A DNA stretch of 64,000 nucleotides from Desulfosporosinus fructosivorans (GCF_004766045.1 NZ_SPQQ01000006.1:62001-126000); one strand, 5' to 3'; shown: positions 1-8,846, numbered from the stretch's first letter. The notes: generated by a model not told the origin, from the sequence alone. A program made the numbers and translations.

Positions 1-70
1 GCGTTTCAAAAAGTCCGAACCCAAATAAAGCTAGTCGGTCTTGCGACGATAGGGTATCAGTGGGCACCAT
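1..70 (-). CDS. pabC: Aminodeoxychorismate lyase (PabC), N-terminal fragment
   Basis: Partial gene that leaves the window at base 1. An ATG at 70 (complement) opens a frame that overlaps the last 14 bases of the upstream pabAB gene. It reads [20 protein letters not shown], then FET. This is the N-terminal pattern of class IV pyridoxal-phosphate aminotransferases (S-x-x-DRG-x-x-YGDGLFET). PabC releases pyruvate from aminodeoxychorismate to give p-aminobenzoate for folate, so its place right after PabAB fits. Only 23 residues are visible; a branched-chain or D-amino-acid aminotransferase of the same fold cannot be excluded from them alone. Confidence 0.75.
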   Translation of the reverse strand, partial: MVPTDTLSSQDRLALFGFGLFET

Positions 71-2090
71 CTAATCTTCCTTTCAGAACCCGAAATAAGG
101 CATTAGCTTTATCAAGCGTTTCGTTATACTCACTTTCGGGGATCGAGTCTGCAACAATCCCTCCACCAACATGAATATACGCCTTCTTGTTTTTTATTAA
201 AATCGTACGAATGACAATGTTAAAGTCCCAGGTGCCATCAAAGCCCATATAACCAATGCTTCCTGTATATATCCCCCGTTTGTATAACTCTATTTCTTCA
301 ATAATCTCCATCGCCCTGATTTTCGGGGCTCCTGTGATTGATCCACCTGGGAAAACGGCTTTTAAAATAGCACTGGGCTTGAGACCCTGTTTTAGTTGCC
401 CAGTAATAGTCGAGGCTAGATGCCAGACGGTAGGATATTTTTCAAGTTGTATTAGATCGGTTACTTTAACAGTTCCAAATTCGCAAATTCGCCCGAGGTC
501 GTTGCGTTCTAGATCGATAATCATGGTTAGCTCCGCTCGATCTTTAGAACTGTTTTGAAGTTCTAAAGCTTGTAACTCATCGTCTTGTGGCGATTTTCCG
601 CGAGGGCGTGTCCCTTTGATCGGTCGAGTTTCGATTCGTCCGTTTGATAAAATTCGAATGAAGCGCTCGGGAGAACTGCAAAGTATTTGAAAATCCGAAT
701 ATGGCAGAAAGGCAGCGAAGGGAGCTGGATTATGTCTGTGAAGTTGAGAATAGAGATACCAATTATCCCCCTGCCAATCCATGGAAAAACGTTGGGTTAG
801 GTTGGCTTGATAAATATCTCCAGCATAGATGTAATCAATGACGCGTTTTAAATCAATTAAGTACTGTGTATGGGAAACGCTGGGGTCGATGGTTGAGTAG
901 GGAAGGTTTGTCACAGTCTTGGGATCTTCAAGTTCGTCTTGTCGCTCAGGAGTAAATGGATAGAGGATCTGTTCTAAGTCTTCAATACGTGTGTGGGCTA
1001 AATCTGCATGACACGTCCCGTATTCGTCAATCCCGCAGGCCGTGATCCAATACTTCTCCTCTATGTGATCGTAAATCACAATGCCATCATACCAGGCAAA
1101 ACGCCACAGCGGGAGCTTTAAGTCATCTGCTGTACTATTGGGAAGTGATTCAATCTCGTTTTTAAGATCATAGCTAAAAAATCCTACTGCGCCACCCGAG
1201 AAGGGAAACGGGGAATCAAGCACGTGGTATTTACAATGTGTATCATCAAGAAAATTCAAACTTTCGGATTTTAGAAGAGGGATTATTTCCCGTTCTGAGC
1301 GGTTCGGCCAAAAAAGCTCAAGATGATCGGGGTAGGCAGTTGCTTCTAAAAATGGGGATGAGCCGAAATAGGAATAACGACCAAGCTCTTTGTAATCGTT
1401 TCCACTATCTAAAAAAAATGGGGAAGGTTTTTCTTTAAAAGCTGGAAATAAGAGATAAGGAGGAATGGAAACTGAGAGTGGCTTAACAATCCATGGAGCT
1501 GTAGCATGCTGCAGGCGCCACGTTTTTGCATTCTGGATGGCGTTTTTTAAAAGGTGATGTCCGGATTGGGTTAAAATAGCTTCTGGATGAAATTGAATCC
1601 CTTCAATTGGCAGTGTTCTATGACGTATGCCCATGATTTCTCCATCATTTGACTCGGCAGTAATTATTAATTCCTTAGGAAGGGAAGAACGCTCTATGAT
1701 TAATGAGTGATATCTGGTCACTTCTAATGGATTAATTAGGTCAGTGAAAACCCCCTGCTGATCGTGAAGAATGGGTGCCGTTTTTCCGTGGATGGGCTTT
1801 ATGGCTTGGATTACCTTTCCTCCAAAAAACTGTCCGATAGCTTGATGTCCCAGACAAACGCCTAAAATGGGGATTCGTCCCATAAAATGCTCAATAATGG
1901 CTAAAGAAAGTGGAGATTCATTCGGTGTGCAGGGCCCAGGTGAGATTACAATCAAATCAGGATGCATTGTCTCGATCTCTGTTAAGGTAATAGCGTCTTG
2001 GCGTTTGACAATGATCTCCTCTCCAAGTTCCCCAAAGTATTGGTAGAGGTTATAGGTAAAAGAATCATGATTATCTAGTAAAAATATCAT
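57..2090 (-). CDS. pabB: Fused aminodeoxychorismate synthase PabA-PabB
   Basis: A 677-residue fusion. Residues 1-190 are a class I glutamine amidotransferase (PabA/TrpG) with the nucleophile in [10 protein letters not shown] (Cys79) and the His-Glu pair in IQFHPEA (His168, Glu170). Residues about 210-677 are the chorismate-binding synthase: [30 protein letters not shown]. Lysine in PIKGT is the hallmark of aminodeoxychorismate synthase; anthranilate synthase has PIAGT. It converts chorismate plus glutamine to aminodeoxychorismate for folate. pabC follows with overlapping ends, so the two are surely co-translated. Cytoplasmic. PabA and PabB are often separate proteins, but the fused form is known. 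Confidence 0.93.
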   Translation of the reverse strand: MIFLLDNHDSFTYNLYQYFGELGEEIIVKRQDAITLTEIETMHPDLIVISPGPCTPNESPLSLAIIEHFMGRIPILGVCLGHQAIGQFFGGKVIQAIKPIHGKTAPILHDQQGVFTDLINPLEVTRYHSLIIERSSLPKELIITAESNDGEIMGIRHRTLPIEGIQFHPEAILTQSGHHLLKNAIQNAKTWRLQHATAPWIVKPLSVSIPPYLLFPAFKEKPSPFFLDSGNDYKELGRYSYFGSSPFLEATAYPDHLELFWPNRSEREIIPLLKSESLNFLDDTHCKYHVLDSPFPFSGGAVGFFSYDLKNEIESLPNSTADDLKLPLWRFAWYDGIVIYDHIEEKYWITACGIDEYGTCHADLAHTRIEDLEQILYPFTPERQDELEDPKTVTNLPYSTIDPSVSHTQYLIDLKRVIDYIYAGDIYQANLTQRFSMDWQGDNWYLYSQLHRHNPAPFAAFLPYSDFQILCSSPERFIRILSNGRIETRPIKGTRPRGKSPQDDELQALELQNSSKDRAELTMIIDLERNDLGRICEFGTVKVTDLIQLEKYPTVWHLASTITGQLKQGLKPSAILKAVFPGGSITGAPKIRAMEIIEEIELYKRGIYTGSIGYMGFDGTWDFNIVIRTILIKNKKAYIHVGGGIVADSIPESEYNETLDKANALFRVLKGRLDGAH

Positions 2091-2305
2091 CGTTGTTTCC
2101 CCTTTATACTGTCAAAAGTTTTTCCAATCGATAGGCTCCCACCTCAGAGCGGGAATGCCGACTTCACTATTGAGGGTCCTCTATATTGTAGCCTCTCTGA
2201 CTCAGGGTGTCTTTATTCAATTTATAGACTCTCAGCTAGATATCGTGGGGATTCCATCACCAATCAACAGGAAAAGAGAAGCGTAAGAGAGGTGTTTTTA
2301 ACAAA

Positions 2306-2335
2306 AATAAAAGTTGCTATAAAGCAACTTTTATT
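2306..2335 (-). terminator. Stem-loop terminator after lipoprotein gene
   Basis: Perfect 12-bp stem (AATAAAAGTTGC / GCAACTTTTATT) with a 6-base loop. On the complement strand it lies just past the stop of the lipoprotein gene and runs into a T-rich stretch. Confidence 0.8.
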
Positions 2336-2338
2336 CAA

Positions 2339-2842
2339 TTAATTATTATCATGTATCAAATCTCTCACTGCTTCGAACGCAGGAAAGAGATTAGGGTTAT
2401 TGATACCCTGCAAGGTGATCGTTTGATTGATGGTAACCTGTCCTACATTAGCTCCTTCGACCTCAATTTGAAGAGACTGGACATCAAGTGTAAGGATCTT
2501 CTGATCCACAAGAAAAGACATGCGCTTTGGTTGTGCGAAGTTGGTTTGGAGAATTGTTGTTTTTAGCGGGGCTTTTACTTCAGGATCTTGGGTGGCACTA
2601 GGGGTGCGTAAATCACTTAAAACAAAAGAACATTCCTTAAGTAAGTTCTGCATCACGGCCGAATTTGTGTTCCATGGTAATTTGATAAGTTCTGATTGAG
2701 TCATCCCAGAAGGGGAAATTGATAAAATGACGTACGACCCGTCTTGTGTTAAAAAAGGCTTTTCTGAACAGCCGCTTAGAAAAAGACTAGCTAAGAAAAC
2801 AGCAAGACCAAGTCCCAGGGTAGAAATCTTACGTTTGAACAA
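2339..2842 (-). CDS. Hypothetical lipoprotein
   Basis: A 167-residue protein with a type II signal peptide: basic MFKRK, hydrophobic segment to residue 22, and lipobox LSGC (Cys25), so it should be lipid-anchored outside the membrane. The mature part has no motif I recognise; alternating hydrophobic residues suggest a mostly beta fold. It is monocistronic, divergent from the helicase gene on its right and followed by its own terminator. Function unknown; Lgt, which would modify it, is encoded at 43.8 kb. Confidence 0.8.
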   Translation of the reverse strand: MFKRKISTLGLGLAVFLASLFLSGCSEKPFLTQDGSYVILSISPSGMTQSELIKLPWNTNSAVMQNLLKECSFVLSDLRTPSATQDPEVKAPLKTTILQTNFAQPKRMSFLVDQKILTLDVQSLQIEVEGANVGQVTINQTITLQGINNPNLFPAFEAVRDLIHDNN

Positions 2843-2976
2843 TAGATATCCTTCTTCCTACTGCAAGATTCGTATTCCAAAGATATTATATTCGCTATAG
2901 AAGTCGAAAATCCTGCTTTTCGTTGATTCCTTTCGTTATAATAGTGTACAATGGCAACAAGAGAGGGGTCAGTATT

Positions 2977-5760
2977 TTGAGCAAAGACATTGTGGTTTTT
3001 GATGTAGCAACTACAGGTTTAGAGGTCTTGAAGGATGAAATCATTGAATTTGCTGCACTCCGAATCCGTGATGGAGAAATTCAAGGAACATGTCACTTTC
3101 TTGTTCTGCCTGAGCAAGAAATAACGAATAAGGTTTTAAACCTAACTGGTATCAAAGTGGAAGAGCTTGACGGTGCTTGTCACTTAGATGAGCATAGCCA
3201 CGAGATACAGGAGTTTTTTCAGGACGCCGTTCTTGTCGGGCATCGTATAACATTTCTTCTCTCTCTCCTGGAACGGAAATTAAACGTTCGTTTTCAGCAG
3301 TCTCAATGGGATACCCTAGAATTAGCTAGGATTTTTTTCCCAACTGTGCATGACTATCAATTACCCTATCTAGCTGAAAGGCTTCCATTAGCTTTGCAAG
3401 AAGGAGCTAGGGGTCATCGATCAGAAATGAATGCCTGGTTAACTTGGAAACTTTTTGAGACGTGCAGGAAAAAAAGCCTGGAATTCGATCTTAGCTTCTT
3501 TGATCAAACTAAGGGTCTCCTGGAGGGGTGGGCTGGAAGAGGTTTTATCGACCAATCACATAAAGAAATTACTCGTCGTTTTCCCGATCGACAGATTCGG
3601 ACAGATATTGTGCTCGCCCCTCTTTCTGAAGGAATATTTTCAAGTGATACAAACCAGACGGATAAAATTCCTGTCTCAATCGATTGGGTTGTCGATTGTT
3701 TTTCACCAGGAGGAATTCTCGAGCAAAATCTAATCGGCTATGAGAGCAGGCCAGGACAGGTGAAAATGGCAAAACTAATAGCGGAAGGGCTTACCTCCTC
3801 GCAACACGTTGTTGTTGAGGCCGGAACAGGGACAGGAAAGTCGTTTGCCTATCTATTACCCTGTTTATGGTCGGCAAAAAAGACCGGGAAAAAAGTCGTT
3901 GTAGCGACACACACCATTCCGCTTCAGGAACAACTTCAAAAAAAAGATATCCCAATTTTGGAAACAATATTACCATTTAGCTTTAAAGTTTCCGTATTGA
4001 AAGGGAAAAGTAATTATTGTTGTTTAAAGAGTTTACAGGGTTACATGACTAATCCGCGTGAAATTTCGCGGGAAGAACAAAGGCTCGCCCTTTTAAGCAT
4101 TCTTGTTTGGATCCGAGAAACTCAGACAGGAGACCTGCAAGAACTCTCGAAGGTTCCTGGTCTCATACAAATTTGGGCTAGTTTAAATGCGGATAATGAA
4201 ACGTGTATTCCCGGAAAATGTTCGAAGGCAGGGCTTTGCTTTTTACTCAGGGCCCGCAAAAAGGCAGAAGAGGCAGATCTATTGATAGTAAATCACTCGC
4301 TACTATTTGCGGATCTTAAGACTGATTATAATGTGTTGCCGGAATATCATCAGCTTGTGATTGATGAAGCGCATCAGGTTTACCAAACGGCATTACAACA
4401 TCTCGGATCAGATATGAGCCTAGAAAATGTTACTCGGATTATTGATAATATATATAAACTTACAGGGCAAAATTTTTATGGGCTGGTTAAACAACGCTTA
4501 GGTCCACTTACGCACCGAGTACCTTCTGTTGCGTGGGAAATATTCGAAAAGAGGTTAGATGACCTTCCTGAAAATTGCTCTATGGTGGTAGAGCAGGCCA
4601 AAGAGTTATTTCAGTTGTTGTTGTTAATAATAGGCAAGGAGCGAACGTATAGATTTGTTGCAAGCCATTCAACCCAAACATGGTGGGGTACGTTAAATAT
4701 TCAATTTGAGAACCTAATTGGACGAATCAAGGCTTTAATCGCTGTCCTCGAAAGTTTGAAAAGTGCTTTAAGTGGGGAAGATGCAGAAGAGATCGAGGAG
4801 CTCAAATATGTTTTAGTAGGGCATCAGAGAGAGCTACAAGCACTGCTTGACACGTTGATACTTGTGCTGAACGTTCATAATCCTAAACAAGTAACATGGC
4901 TTGAACAAAACTCCAGACTTTATTTAAAGACTTCTCCTATTGAAGTTAGCGATATTCTCAAGGAGAAGATTTTTTCGCGTTTCGATTCCGTAATCTTAAC
5001 ATCAGCTACATTGAGCATTTCTAATTCGTTCGAGCATTTTCTCCGAGATATTGGACTACCTAATACGACTAGAACTGCGCAGGTAGACTCCCCTTTTGAC
5101 TATGAACAGCAAATGAGATTATTCGTTGTCAAAAAGGGTTTGGGACAGTATGATTCTGACGAGGAAAAGGCTGAAAATCTCTCGGAGTTCATTACTGAAG
5201 TTGCTGAGCGTATGAATGGCCGGACTTTAGTTTTATTTACGGCTCATAAATTATTGCGTGATACCTATGCCTCTTTGAATCCGAAATTATCACGCATTGG
5301 TATTGAGACACTAGCGCAAGGATTTCACGGAGAACGAAGCACAATTTTAGAAGCTTTTAAGAGAAATCCAAAGAGTGTCCTTTTAGGCGCGAATAGTTTC
5401 TGGGAAGGGATTGATATTCCGGGCGATACACTATCTTGTGTTATCCTAGTTAAACTACCTTTTTGGCCTCCGTCGTTACCATTAATTGAAGCTCGTTCAG
5501 AATTCCTCAAGTCTTTAGGACGTGATCCTTTTCAAGAACTATTACTACCAGAAGCGGTGATTCGTTTTAAGCAAGGGTTTGGTCGCTTAATCCGTTCCAA
5601 GGGGGACCGTGGTGTTGTGATTTTACTAGATGACAGAGTTATTGAAAAATATTATGGGAGGTTCTTTTTAAATTCCTTACCGATAGGGACTCATATTCGA
5701 GGGGGAAATTCACTAATTCTTCGCAAGCTCGAAGAGTGGAAGGCTATGGAATTGGGTTAA
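2977..5760 (+). CDS. dinG: DinG-family Fe-S helicase with degenerate exonuclease domain
   Basis: A 927-residue protein from the TTG at 2977, preceded by GAGAGGGG; an ATG at 2923 adds 18 unlikely residues. The N-terminal 170 residues align with DnaQ-like 3'-5' exonucleases. The rest is an XPD/DinG superfamily 2 helicase: Walker A EAGTGTGKS (about 281-289), cysteines in SNYCC and CIPGKCSKAGLC placed like the four Fe-S ligands, DEAH box VIDEAHQ, and ILTSATLS. Fused proteins of this layout are usual in Firmicutes. Here the exonuclease active site is lost: DxE is DVA (residues 9-11), Exo II reads GHRITFLL rather than GHNxxFD, and Exo III ends HRSEMN rather than D. It probably acts as a helicase only. 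Confidence 0.9.
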   Translation: MSKDIVVFDVATTGLEVLKDEIIEFAALRIRDGEIQGTCHFLVLPEQEITNKVLNLTGIKVEELDGACHLDEHSHEIQEFFQDAVLVGHRITFLLSLLERKLNVRFQQSQWDTLELARIFFPTVHDYQLPYLAERLPLALQEGARGHRSEMNAWLTWKLFETCRKKSLEFDLSFFDQTKGLLEGWAGRGFIDQSHKEITRRFPDRQIRTDIVLAPLSEGIFSSDTNQTDKIPVSIDWVVDCFSPGGILEQNLIGYESRPGQVKMAKLIAEGLTSSQHVVVEAGTGTGKSFAYLLPCLWSAKKTGKKVVVATHTIPLQEQLQKKDIPILETILPFSFKVSVLKGKSNYCCLKSLQGYMTNPREISREEQRLALLSILVWIRETQTGDLQELSKVPGLIQIWASLNADNETCIPGKCSKAGLCFLLRARKKAEEADLLIVNHSLLFADLKTDYNVLPEYHQLVIDEAHQVYQTALQHLGSDMSLENVTRIIDNIYKLTGQNFYGLVKQRLGPLTHRVPSVAWEIFEKRLDDLPENCSMVVEQAKELFQLLLLIIGKERTYRFVASHSTQTWWGTLNIQFENLIGRIKALIAVLESLKSALSGEDAEEIEELKYVLVGHQRELQALLDTLILVLNVHNPKQVTWLEQNSRLYLKTSPIEVSDILKEKIFSRFDSVILTSATLSISNSFEHFLRDIGLPNTTRTAQVDSPFDYEQQMRLFVVKKGLGQYDSDEEKAENLSEFITEVAERMNGRTLVLFTAHKLLRDTYASLNPKLSRIGIETLAQGFHGERSTILEAFKRNPKSVLLGANSFWEGIDIPGDTLSCVILVKLPFWPPSLPLIEARSEFLKSLGRDPFQELLLPEAVIRFKQGFGRLIRSKGDRGVVILLDDRVIEKYYGRFFLNSLPIGTHIRGGNSLILRKLEEWKAMELG

Positions 5761-5799
5761 GAGCTTTTCTAATCGTCCTAAAAATGGTAAACTAGAGCA

Positions 5800-5925
5800 A
5801 GTGAACTTGTTCAACTAAAGTTGAACAGCGAGACTTCGGTTGAGGAGTCTACCCCACCACCGAAGCAGAGTACGAGATACTACTCCAACTTGTAGAAGTA
5901 AGAGTCTCACTCAAGAGGAGGAGGT
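5800..5925 (+). repeat. Dispersed repeat family A, copy 1
   Basis: Intergenic block before psd. Its left part has the palindrome TTCAACTAAAGTTGAA followed by a segment containing CGAGACTTCGG, matching copy 3 at 62491 in nearly every base over about 40 bp. Its right part (CTCCAACTTGTAGAAGTAAG, then AGTCTCACTC) resembles copy 2 at 19851. A TACTTCTAC-like inner stem is possible. It lies within the 5' region of the psd transcript and contains no gene. Confidence 0.65.
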
Positions 5926-5935
5926 CAATTTTTCG

Positions 5936-6574
5936 GTGAAACAATATCCCATTTCTCGTGATGCTTGGTTTTATCTGGCGATATTGGCTTTTCTGATGGT
6001 TTTAGCGTATTGGGTTTGGCCGTGGCTTGTTGTTATACCAGGTATCCTGTTCTTGTTTATTTTATTCTTTTTTCGAAACCCCGAAAGAGTTATTCCAACG
6101 GATGAATTGATGTTAGTATCCCCAGCGGACGGTGTAGTTATGGATGTGGAAAGGGTCTTGGAAGACCAGTTTCTGAACGGAGAAAGCATACGTGTACGTA
6201 TCTTTTTAAGTGTATTTAACGTTCATATCAATCGCTGCCCTATGGCAGGCGAAGTTGTCTTTCGTAGCTACCGACCAGGACTAATGATCCCCGCCTTTAA
6301 AAGCCATGCGTCTGAACTGAACGAAAAAAACTATGTGGGAATCCAAAATGAACATTTGAAGATTTTAGTGACTCAAGTGACAGGATTTATTGCACGTAGG
6401 ATTGTATGCTGGGTTAATATGGGAGACAAAGTAGTCAAAGGGGAAAGGTTTGGTCTTATCAAATTCGGTTCGTGCTCAGAGATTTTTGTGCCAACAAATG
6501 TTGAAATAATGATTAGTCCTGGAGATAAGGTCCGTGGTGGAGTAAGTGTAATAGGGAGAGTGAGTGTCGAATGA
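5936..6574 (+). CDS. psd: Phosphatidylserine decarboxylase proenzyme
   Basis: A 212-residue protein from the GTG at 5936, behind AGGAGGAGG; upstream codons to 5840 lie in the repeat and are not protein-like. Residues 10-47 hold two hydrophobic segments that attach it to the membrane. PADGVV and NVHINRCPMAG are family motifs. The self-cleavage site is KFGSCSE (Gly178-Ser179), where the serine becomes the pyruvoyl group; this short form lacks the LGST of proteobacterial enzymes. It turns phosphatidylserine into phosphatidylethanolamine. It overlaps pssA by 4 bases (ATGA), so the two consecutive pathway steps are translationally coupled. Confidence 0.93.
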   Translation: MKQYPISRDAWFYLAILAFLMVLAYWVWPWLVVIPGILFLFILFFFRNPERVIPTDELMLVSPADGVVMDVERVLEDQFLNGESIRVRIFLSVFNVHINRCPMAGEVVFRSYRPGLMIPAFKSHASELNEKNYVGIQNEHLKILVTQVTGFIARRIVCWVNMGDKVVKGERFGLIKFGSCSEIFVPTNVEIMISPGDKVRGGVSVIGRVSVE

Positions 6575-7110
6575 AAGGAAATCCAATTACGGCTAGTATG
6601 ATCCCTAGCATTTTTACCTTGGCTAATTTGCTTTGTGGTTTTCTTGCCTTGATTTTGGTTATTGAAAAGCATTATACAATAGCAGCAGCAATGATTTTAC
6701 TTTCTGTTCTTTTGGACAGTTTAGACGGTAAGGTGGCACGCAGACTTTCCGTGAGCTCAGATTTCGGAAAAGAACTTGATTCTTTGAGTGACTTAGTTTC
6801 TTTTGGTGTAGCACCTGCAATTCTTACTTATCAAGCAATCTTGTACCCACTACAATCTGACTATGTAAAGTATATTGGGTTAAGTATTGCGGCTTTTTTC
6901 GCCTTATGTGGAGCAGTCCGTTTGGCACGTTTTAATATGCTTAATATTACAACTCATTTTGTAGGGGTCCCTATTACCTTCGCTGGAGGTTTATTAGCCC
7001 TATTGATGCTCTTTCGCAATATGTTGCCATGGTATATTTATCCTGTAAGTATGGTGATTTTAGCGTTTTTAATGGTGTCTACGTTTAAGGTGGCGAAATT
7101 GGGCAAGTAG
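6571..7110 (+). CDS. pssA: CDP-diacylglycerol-serine O-phosphatidyltransferase
   Basis: A 179-residue membrane enzyme with about six hydrophobic segments. The CDP-alcohol phosphotransferase signature is complete: D49-x2-D52-G53-x2-A56-R57-x8-G66-x3-D70-x3-D74 (around SLDGKVARR and KELDSLSD). It makes phosphatidylserine from CDP-diacylglycerol and serine, the substrate of the Psd encoded just upstream; its ATG overlaps the psd stop. The short length and partner gene favour PssA over phosphatidylglycerophosphate synthase. Confidence 0.93.
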   Translation: MKGNPITASMIPSIFTLANLLCGFLALILVIEKHYTIAAAMILLSVLLDSLDGKVARRLSVSSDFGKELDSLSDLVSFGVAPAILTYQAILYPLQSDYVKYIGLSIAAFFALCGAVRLARFNMLNITTHFVGVPITFAGGLLALLMLFRNMLPWYIYPVSMVILAFLMVSTFKVAKLGK

Positions 7111-7111
7111 G

Positions 7112-7608
7112 GGGACTTGTGTGACTCAGCGCTCAGATCATACGACGCAGAGCAAACTAACCGTGTAAGCTCCTAGTGTGGGGTGCGGGGTTCATCCTTC
7201 GGCGGATAGTACTCTTTTGAAGAACACGCCTACGGCGATAATCTCCACTGGAGACTATCGTGCCAAATGCGCCGTCCCTGGCGCAATGGCGGCAGCTCAC
7301 ATCCTTGTTCGCTGCCCCGTATCTGGGGTCGCTTACACGGAAGTTTGCTTTTCTGCTTACGTATAAGACGTCGCGCTGTGTCACACTGCGTCCCTGGCTT
7401 GGGTCGAGGAGACGGAGAACGAGAGACGGGGAGACGGCACATTTCATGTGCACCGTCTCGAGGAGCACGTGTAAGTTGGTGCAGTATGCAAGTTGGGGGC
7501 GGTTCTTTGACTTGTGCAAGTTAGGGGATGTTCTTGACTTGCATTTTATGTTCCGGCTTGGAACTCGGGAAATATGCGATATATCACGCATCTAAATCAC
7601 AAACTACA
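7112..7608. other. Structured GC-rich intergenic block, no convincing gene
   Basis: About 500 bases between pssA and the next gene, visibly richer in G and C than its surroundings. Six-frame reading gives only overlapping, arginine/cysteine-rich frames on both strands with no ribosome sites, so I call no protein. It has nested stems: CGATAATCTCC with GGAGACTATCG (7232-7260), GCGCCGTCCC region with GGCG repeats, GAGACGG...CCGTCTC enclosing CACAT...ATGTG (about 7432-7460), and two adjacent hairpin repeats at 7487-7543. The repeated GAGACGGGGAGACGG resembles REP-type elements (inference). A terminator follows at 7609, which suggests that the block, or part of it, is transcribed. Confidence 0.5.
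7487..7543 (+). repeat. Two tandem hairpin repeats
   Basis: Two adjacent imperfect direct repeats of 28-29 bases, each beginning TGCAAGTT and ending near TTGACTTG. The second is a perfect 7-bp stem, TGCAAGT / ACTTGCA, around a G-rich loop; the first pairs nearly as well. They form the right end of the structured block. Confidence 0.7.
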
Positions 7609-7648
7609 ACGAGCAAGAAAAGTATTTTACTTTCCTTGCTCGTTTTTT
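7609..7648 (+). terminator. Rho-independent terminator
   Basis: Stem ACGAGCAAG / CTTGCTCGT (9 bp) followed by six T. It lies 500 bases after pssA, at the end of the structured block, and isolates the following gene. Confidence 0.88.
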
Positions 7649-7709
7649 CACCCTTGGAAGGGATGTGGCATATTGTATGGCACGGAAGTGATCTCTAAGG
7701 GGGAAGTAT

Positions 7710-8060
7710 ATGATGGATCAACAAGTAAGTTGGAATAGCGTGGGATTGCGTATCGTGCAAGGTTTAACGACTACGATTGAAGTGGTTCGCCAATTGGATG
7801 TTCAAGAAGCTTCTCTGGTTATGCGATTGTTAGGGAAAAGTTGTACGCGAATGGTGAAGGATGGGGTAGGTCATCAATTCGGTATTGCTTTAATTGAAAC
7901 GAGTGCTCAATTAGCGATGAAAGAGTCATTGGTTTTGGAAGATGTGCTTAAGGTGATTACTGGTATCATTGGTCGCCTCTATTTCACGGCAAATACAGAG
8001 GAGGATCGTCTACTTGTTGCTCAACTTGAAGAAGCAGTAAAGAATTACCAAGTGATATAA
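7710..8060 (+). CDS. Conserved hypothetical protein, 116 aa
   Basis: A predicted all-helical cytoplasmic protein with no signal peptide, cysteine cluster or nucleotide-binding motif that I recognise. GGGGGAAG lies 8 bases before the ATG. It stands alone between a terminator (7609) and the sporulation gene spoVM. The two in-frame ATG codons at the start are both possible. Function unknown. Confidence 0.72.
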   Translation: MMDQQVSWNSVGLRIVQGLTTTIEVVRQLDVQEASLVMRLLGKSCTRMVKDGVGHQFGIALIETSAQLAMKESLVLEDVLKVITGIIGRLYFTANTEEDRLLVAQLEEAVKNYQVI

Positions 8061-8061
8061 A

Positions 8062-8090
8062 GGACATTCATGCTAATGTGTGCATACATT
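8062..8090 (+). promoter_or_regulatory. Candidate sigma-E promoter for spoVM
   Basis: The -10 element CATACATT (8083-8090) fits the sigma-E consensus CATACAnT exactly. Fourteen bases upstream, GGACATT (8062-8068) matches 5 of 7 positions of KMATATT. spoVM of Bacillus is read by sigma-E, so the match agrees with the gene 48 bases downstream. A perfect inverted repeat TGCTAATGT / ACATTAGCA (8071-8094) overlaps the -10. Confidence 0.55.
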
Positions 8091-8137
8091 AGCACATATG
8101 AGTATTTTAAGCTGATGTAAAGGAGGTCTATTAAAGT

Positions 8138-8203
8138 ATGAGAATATATTATGTTCGCCTACCGGAATTTGTACTTAATGTTTTAAGAAAAGTTTTTGGT
8201 TAA
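8138..8203 (+). CDS. spoVM: SpoVM, small amphipathic sporulation protein
   Basis: A 21-residue gene that automatic callers skip. A perfect AAAGGAGGT stands 10 bases before the ATG. The peptide starts MRIYYVRLPEFV and ends LRKVFG, matching Bacillus SpoVM position by position (MKFYTIKLPKFLGG..., 26 residues): basic residue 2, aromatic 3-4, basic 7, Leu8-Pro9, Phe11 and a C-terminal amphipathic helix. SpoVM inserts into the convex forespore membrane and anchors the coat ATPase SpoIVA. This version is five residues shorter and has Glu10 instead of Lys. A sigma-E-like promoter precedes it. Confidence 0.85.
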   Translation: MRIYYVRLPEFVLNVLRKVFG

Positions 8204-8265
8204 AGTGGTATGAATTGAGCTTTTCCCTCCTAGAATGATAGTAGAGACAAGCAAGGAGGGAAATT

Positions 8266-8715
8266 ATGCGTTATAGTCGTTATGTATGGTTCCTTGGCCT
8301 ATCACTTTTCTGTCTAATTACTCTCGTCACCGTTAAGACGCCCCAAACAGTGATATCGGCTCTGGCAGATCCTCATTTTGGGGATTCTCCACAAAAAACA
8401 ATTCAACACTTTTGGCAGCTTATGGATCATCGCCAAACTGACCTCGCTCGTGACTTATTAGTACTGACAGAGGGTTCTTTGGACCAAAAGGAGTTCGGAG
8501 AATGGGAAACTCGGTTGAATAAAGATCCTCTATTGTCCTTGCAGAAAATAGTGTTTATGAATTCTGATTCGGACATATCACAAGGGGTGGTGGTGCGTGT
8601 TTTCTGGACGTCATCTATTGAAGAAGTACAGCCAGTGACATTTTCCATTAATCTAAAGCAAACAGAAAATGGATGGCGTATCGAACGCCTAAAGCGGATG
8701 AACGACGTACTATGA
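8266..8715 (+). CDS. Hypothetical exported protein, 149 aa
   Basis: An N-terminal hydrophobic segment (residues 8-24) with MRYSR before it acts as a signal peptide or anchor. The remaining 115 residues, with a DSPQKTIQHFWQLMDHRQ start and beta-rich end, recall NTF2/DUF4878-like secreted domains, but this is only a fold guess. AAGGAGGG precedes the ATG by 6 bases. It is followed by a terminator. Function unknown. Confidence 0.75.
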   Translation: MRYSRYVWFLGLSLFCLITLVTVKTPQTVISALADPHFGDSPQKTIQHFWQLMDHRQTDLARDLLVLTEGSLDQKEFGEWETRLNKDPLLSLQKIVFMNSDSDISQGVVVRVFWTSSIEEVQPVTFSINLKQTENGWRIERLKRMNDVL

Positions 8716-8749
8716 ACTACTTATCTGCTAATTAATTTAATAACTCTTG

Positions 8750-8786
8750 AACACGGTAGACCGAAATCGGGAAATCGTGTTTTTTC
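8750..8786 (+). terminator. Rho-independent terminator
   Basis: Outer stem AACACG / CGTGTT with an inner CCGA/TCGG pairing, followed by a run of T (8780-8786). It ends the transcript of the exported protein gene. Confidence 0.75.
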
Positions 8787-8795
8787 TTTTGTTCT

Positions 8796-8846
8796 ACTAG
8801 TCAGAAAGTATAACTTTTAGTTATATACTTTCTGGCAAGGAACTTC
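8796..8846 (+). repeat. Dispersed repeat family B, copy 1 (5' part only)
   Basis: Begins ACTAGTCAGAAAGTATAACTT and closes the hairpin with TATACTTTCTGGCAAGG. It matches the first 40-50 bases of the longer copies at 34044 and 48944 and then stops. Confidence 0.7.

Noticed and set aside
5840..5935. Longer N-terminus for Psd from an ATG at 5840
   Set aside because: The extra 32 codons lie in repeat family A, lack a ribosome site and do not resemble the family.
7157..7595. Several 60-144 aa frames on both strands in the structured block
   Set aside because: They overlap one another in different frames, are Arg/Cys/Ser-rich, lack ribosome sites and follow the GC-rich stems; not treated as genes.
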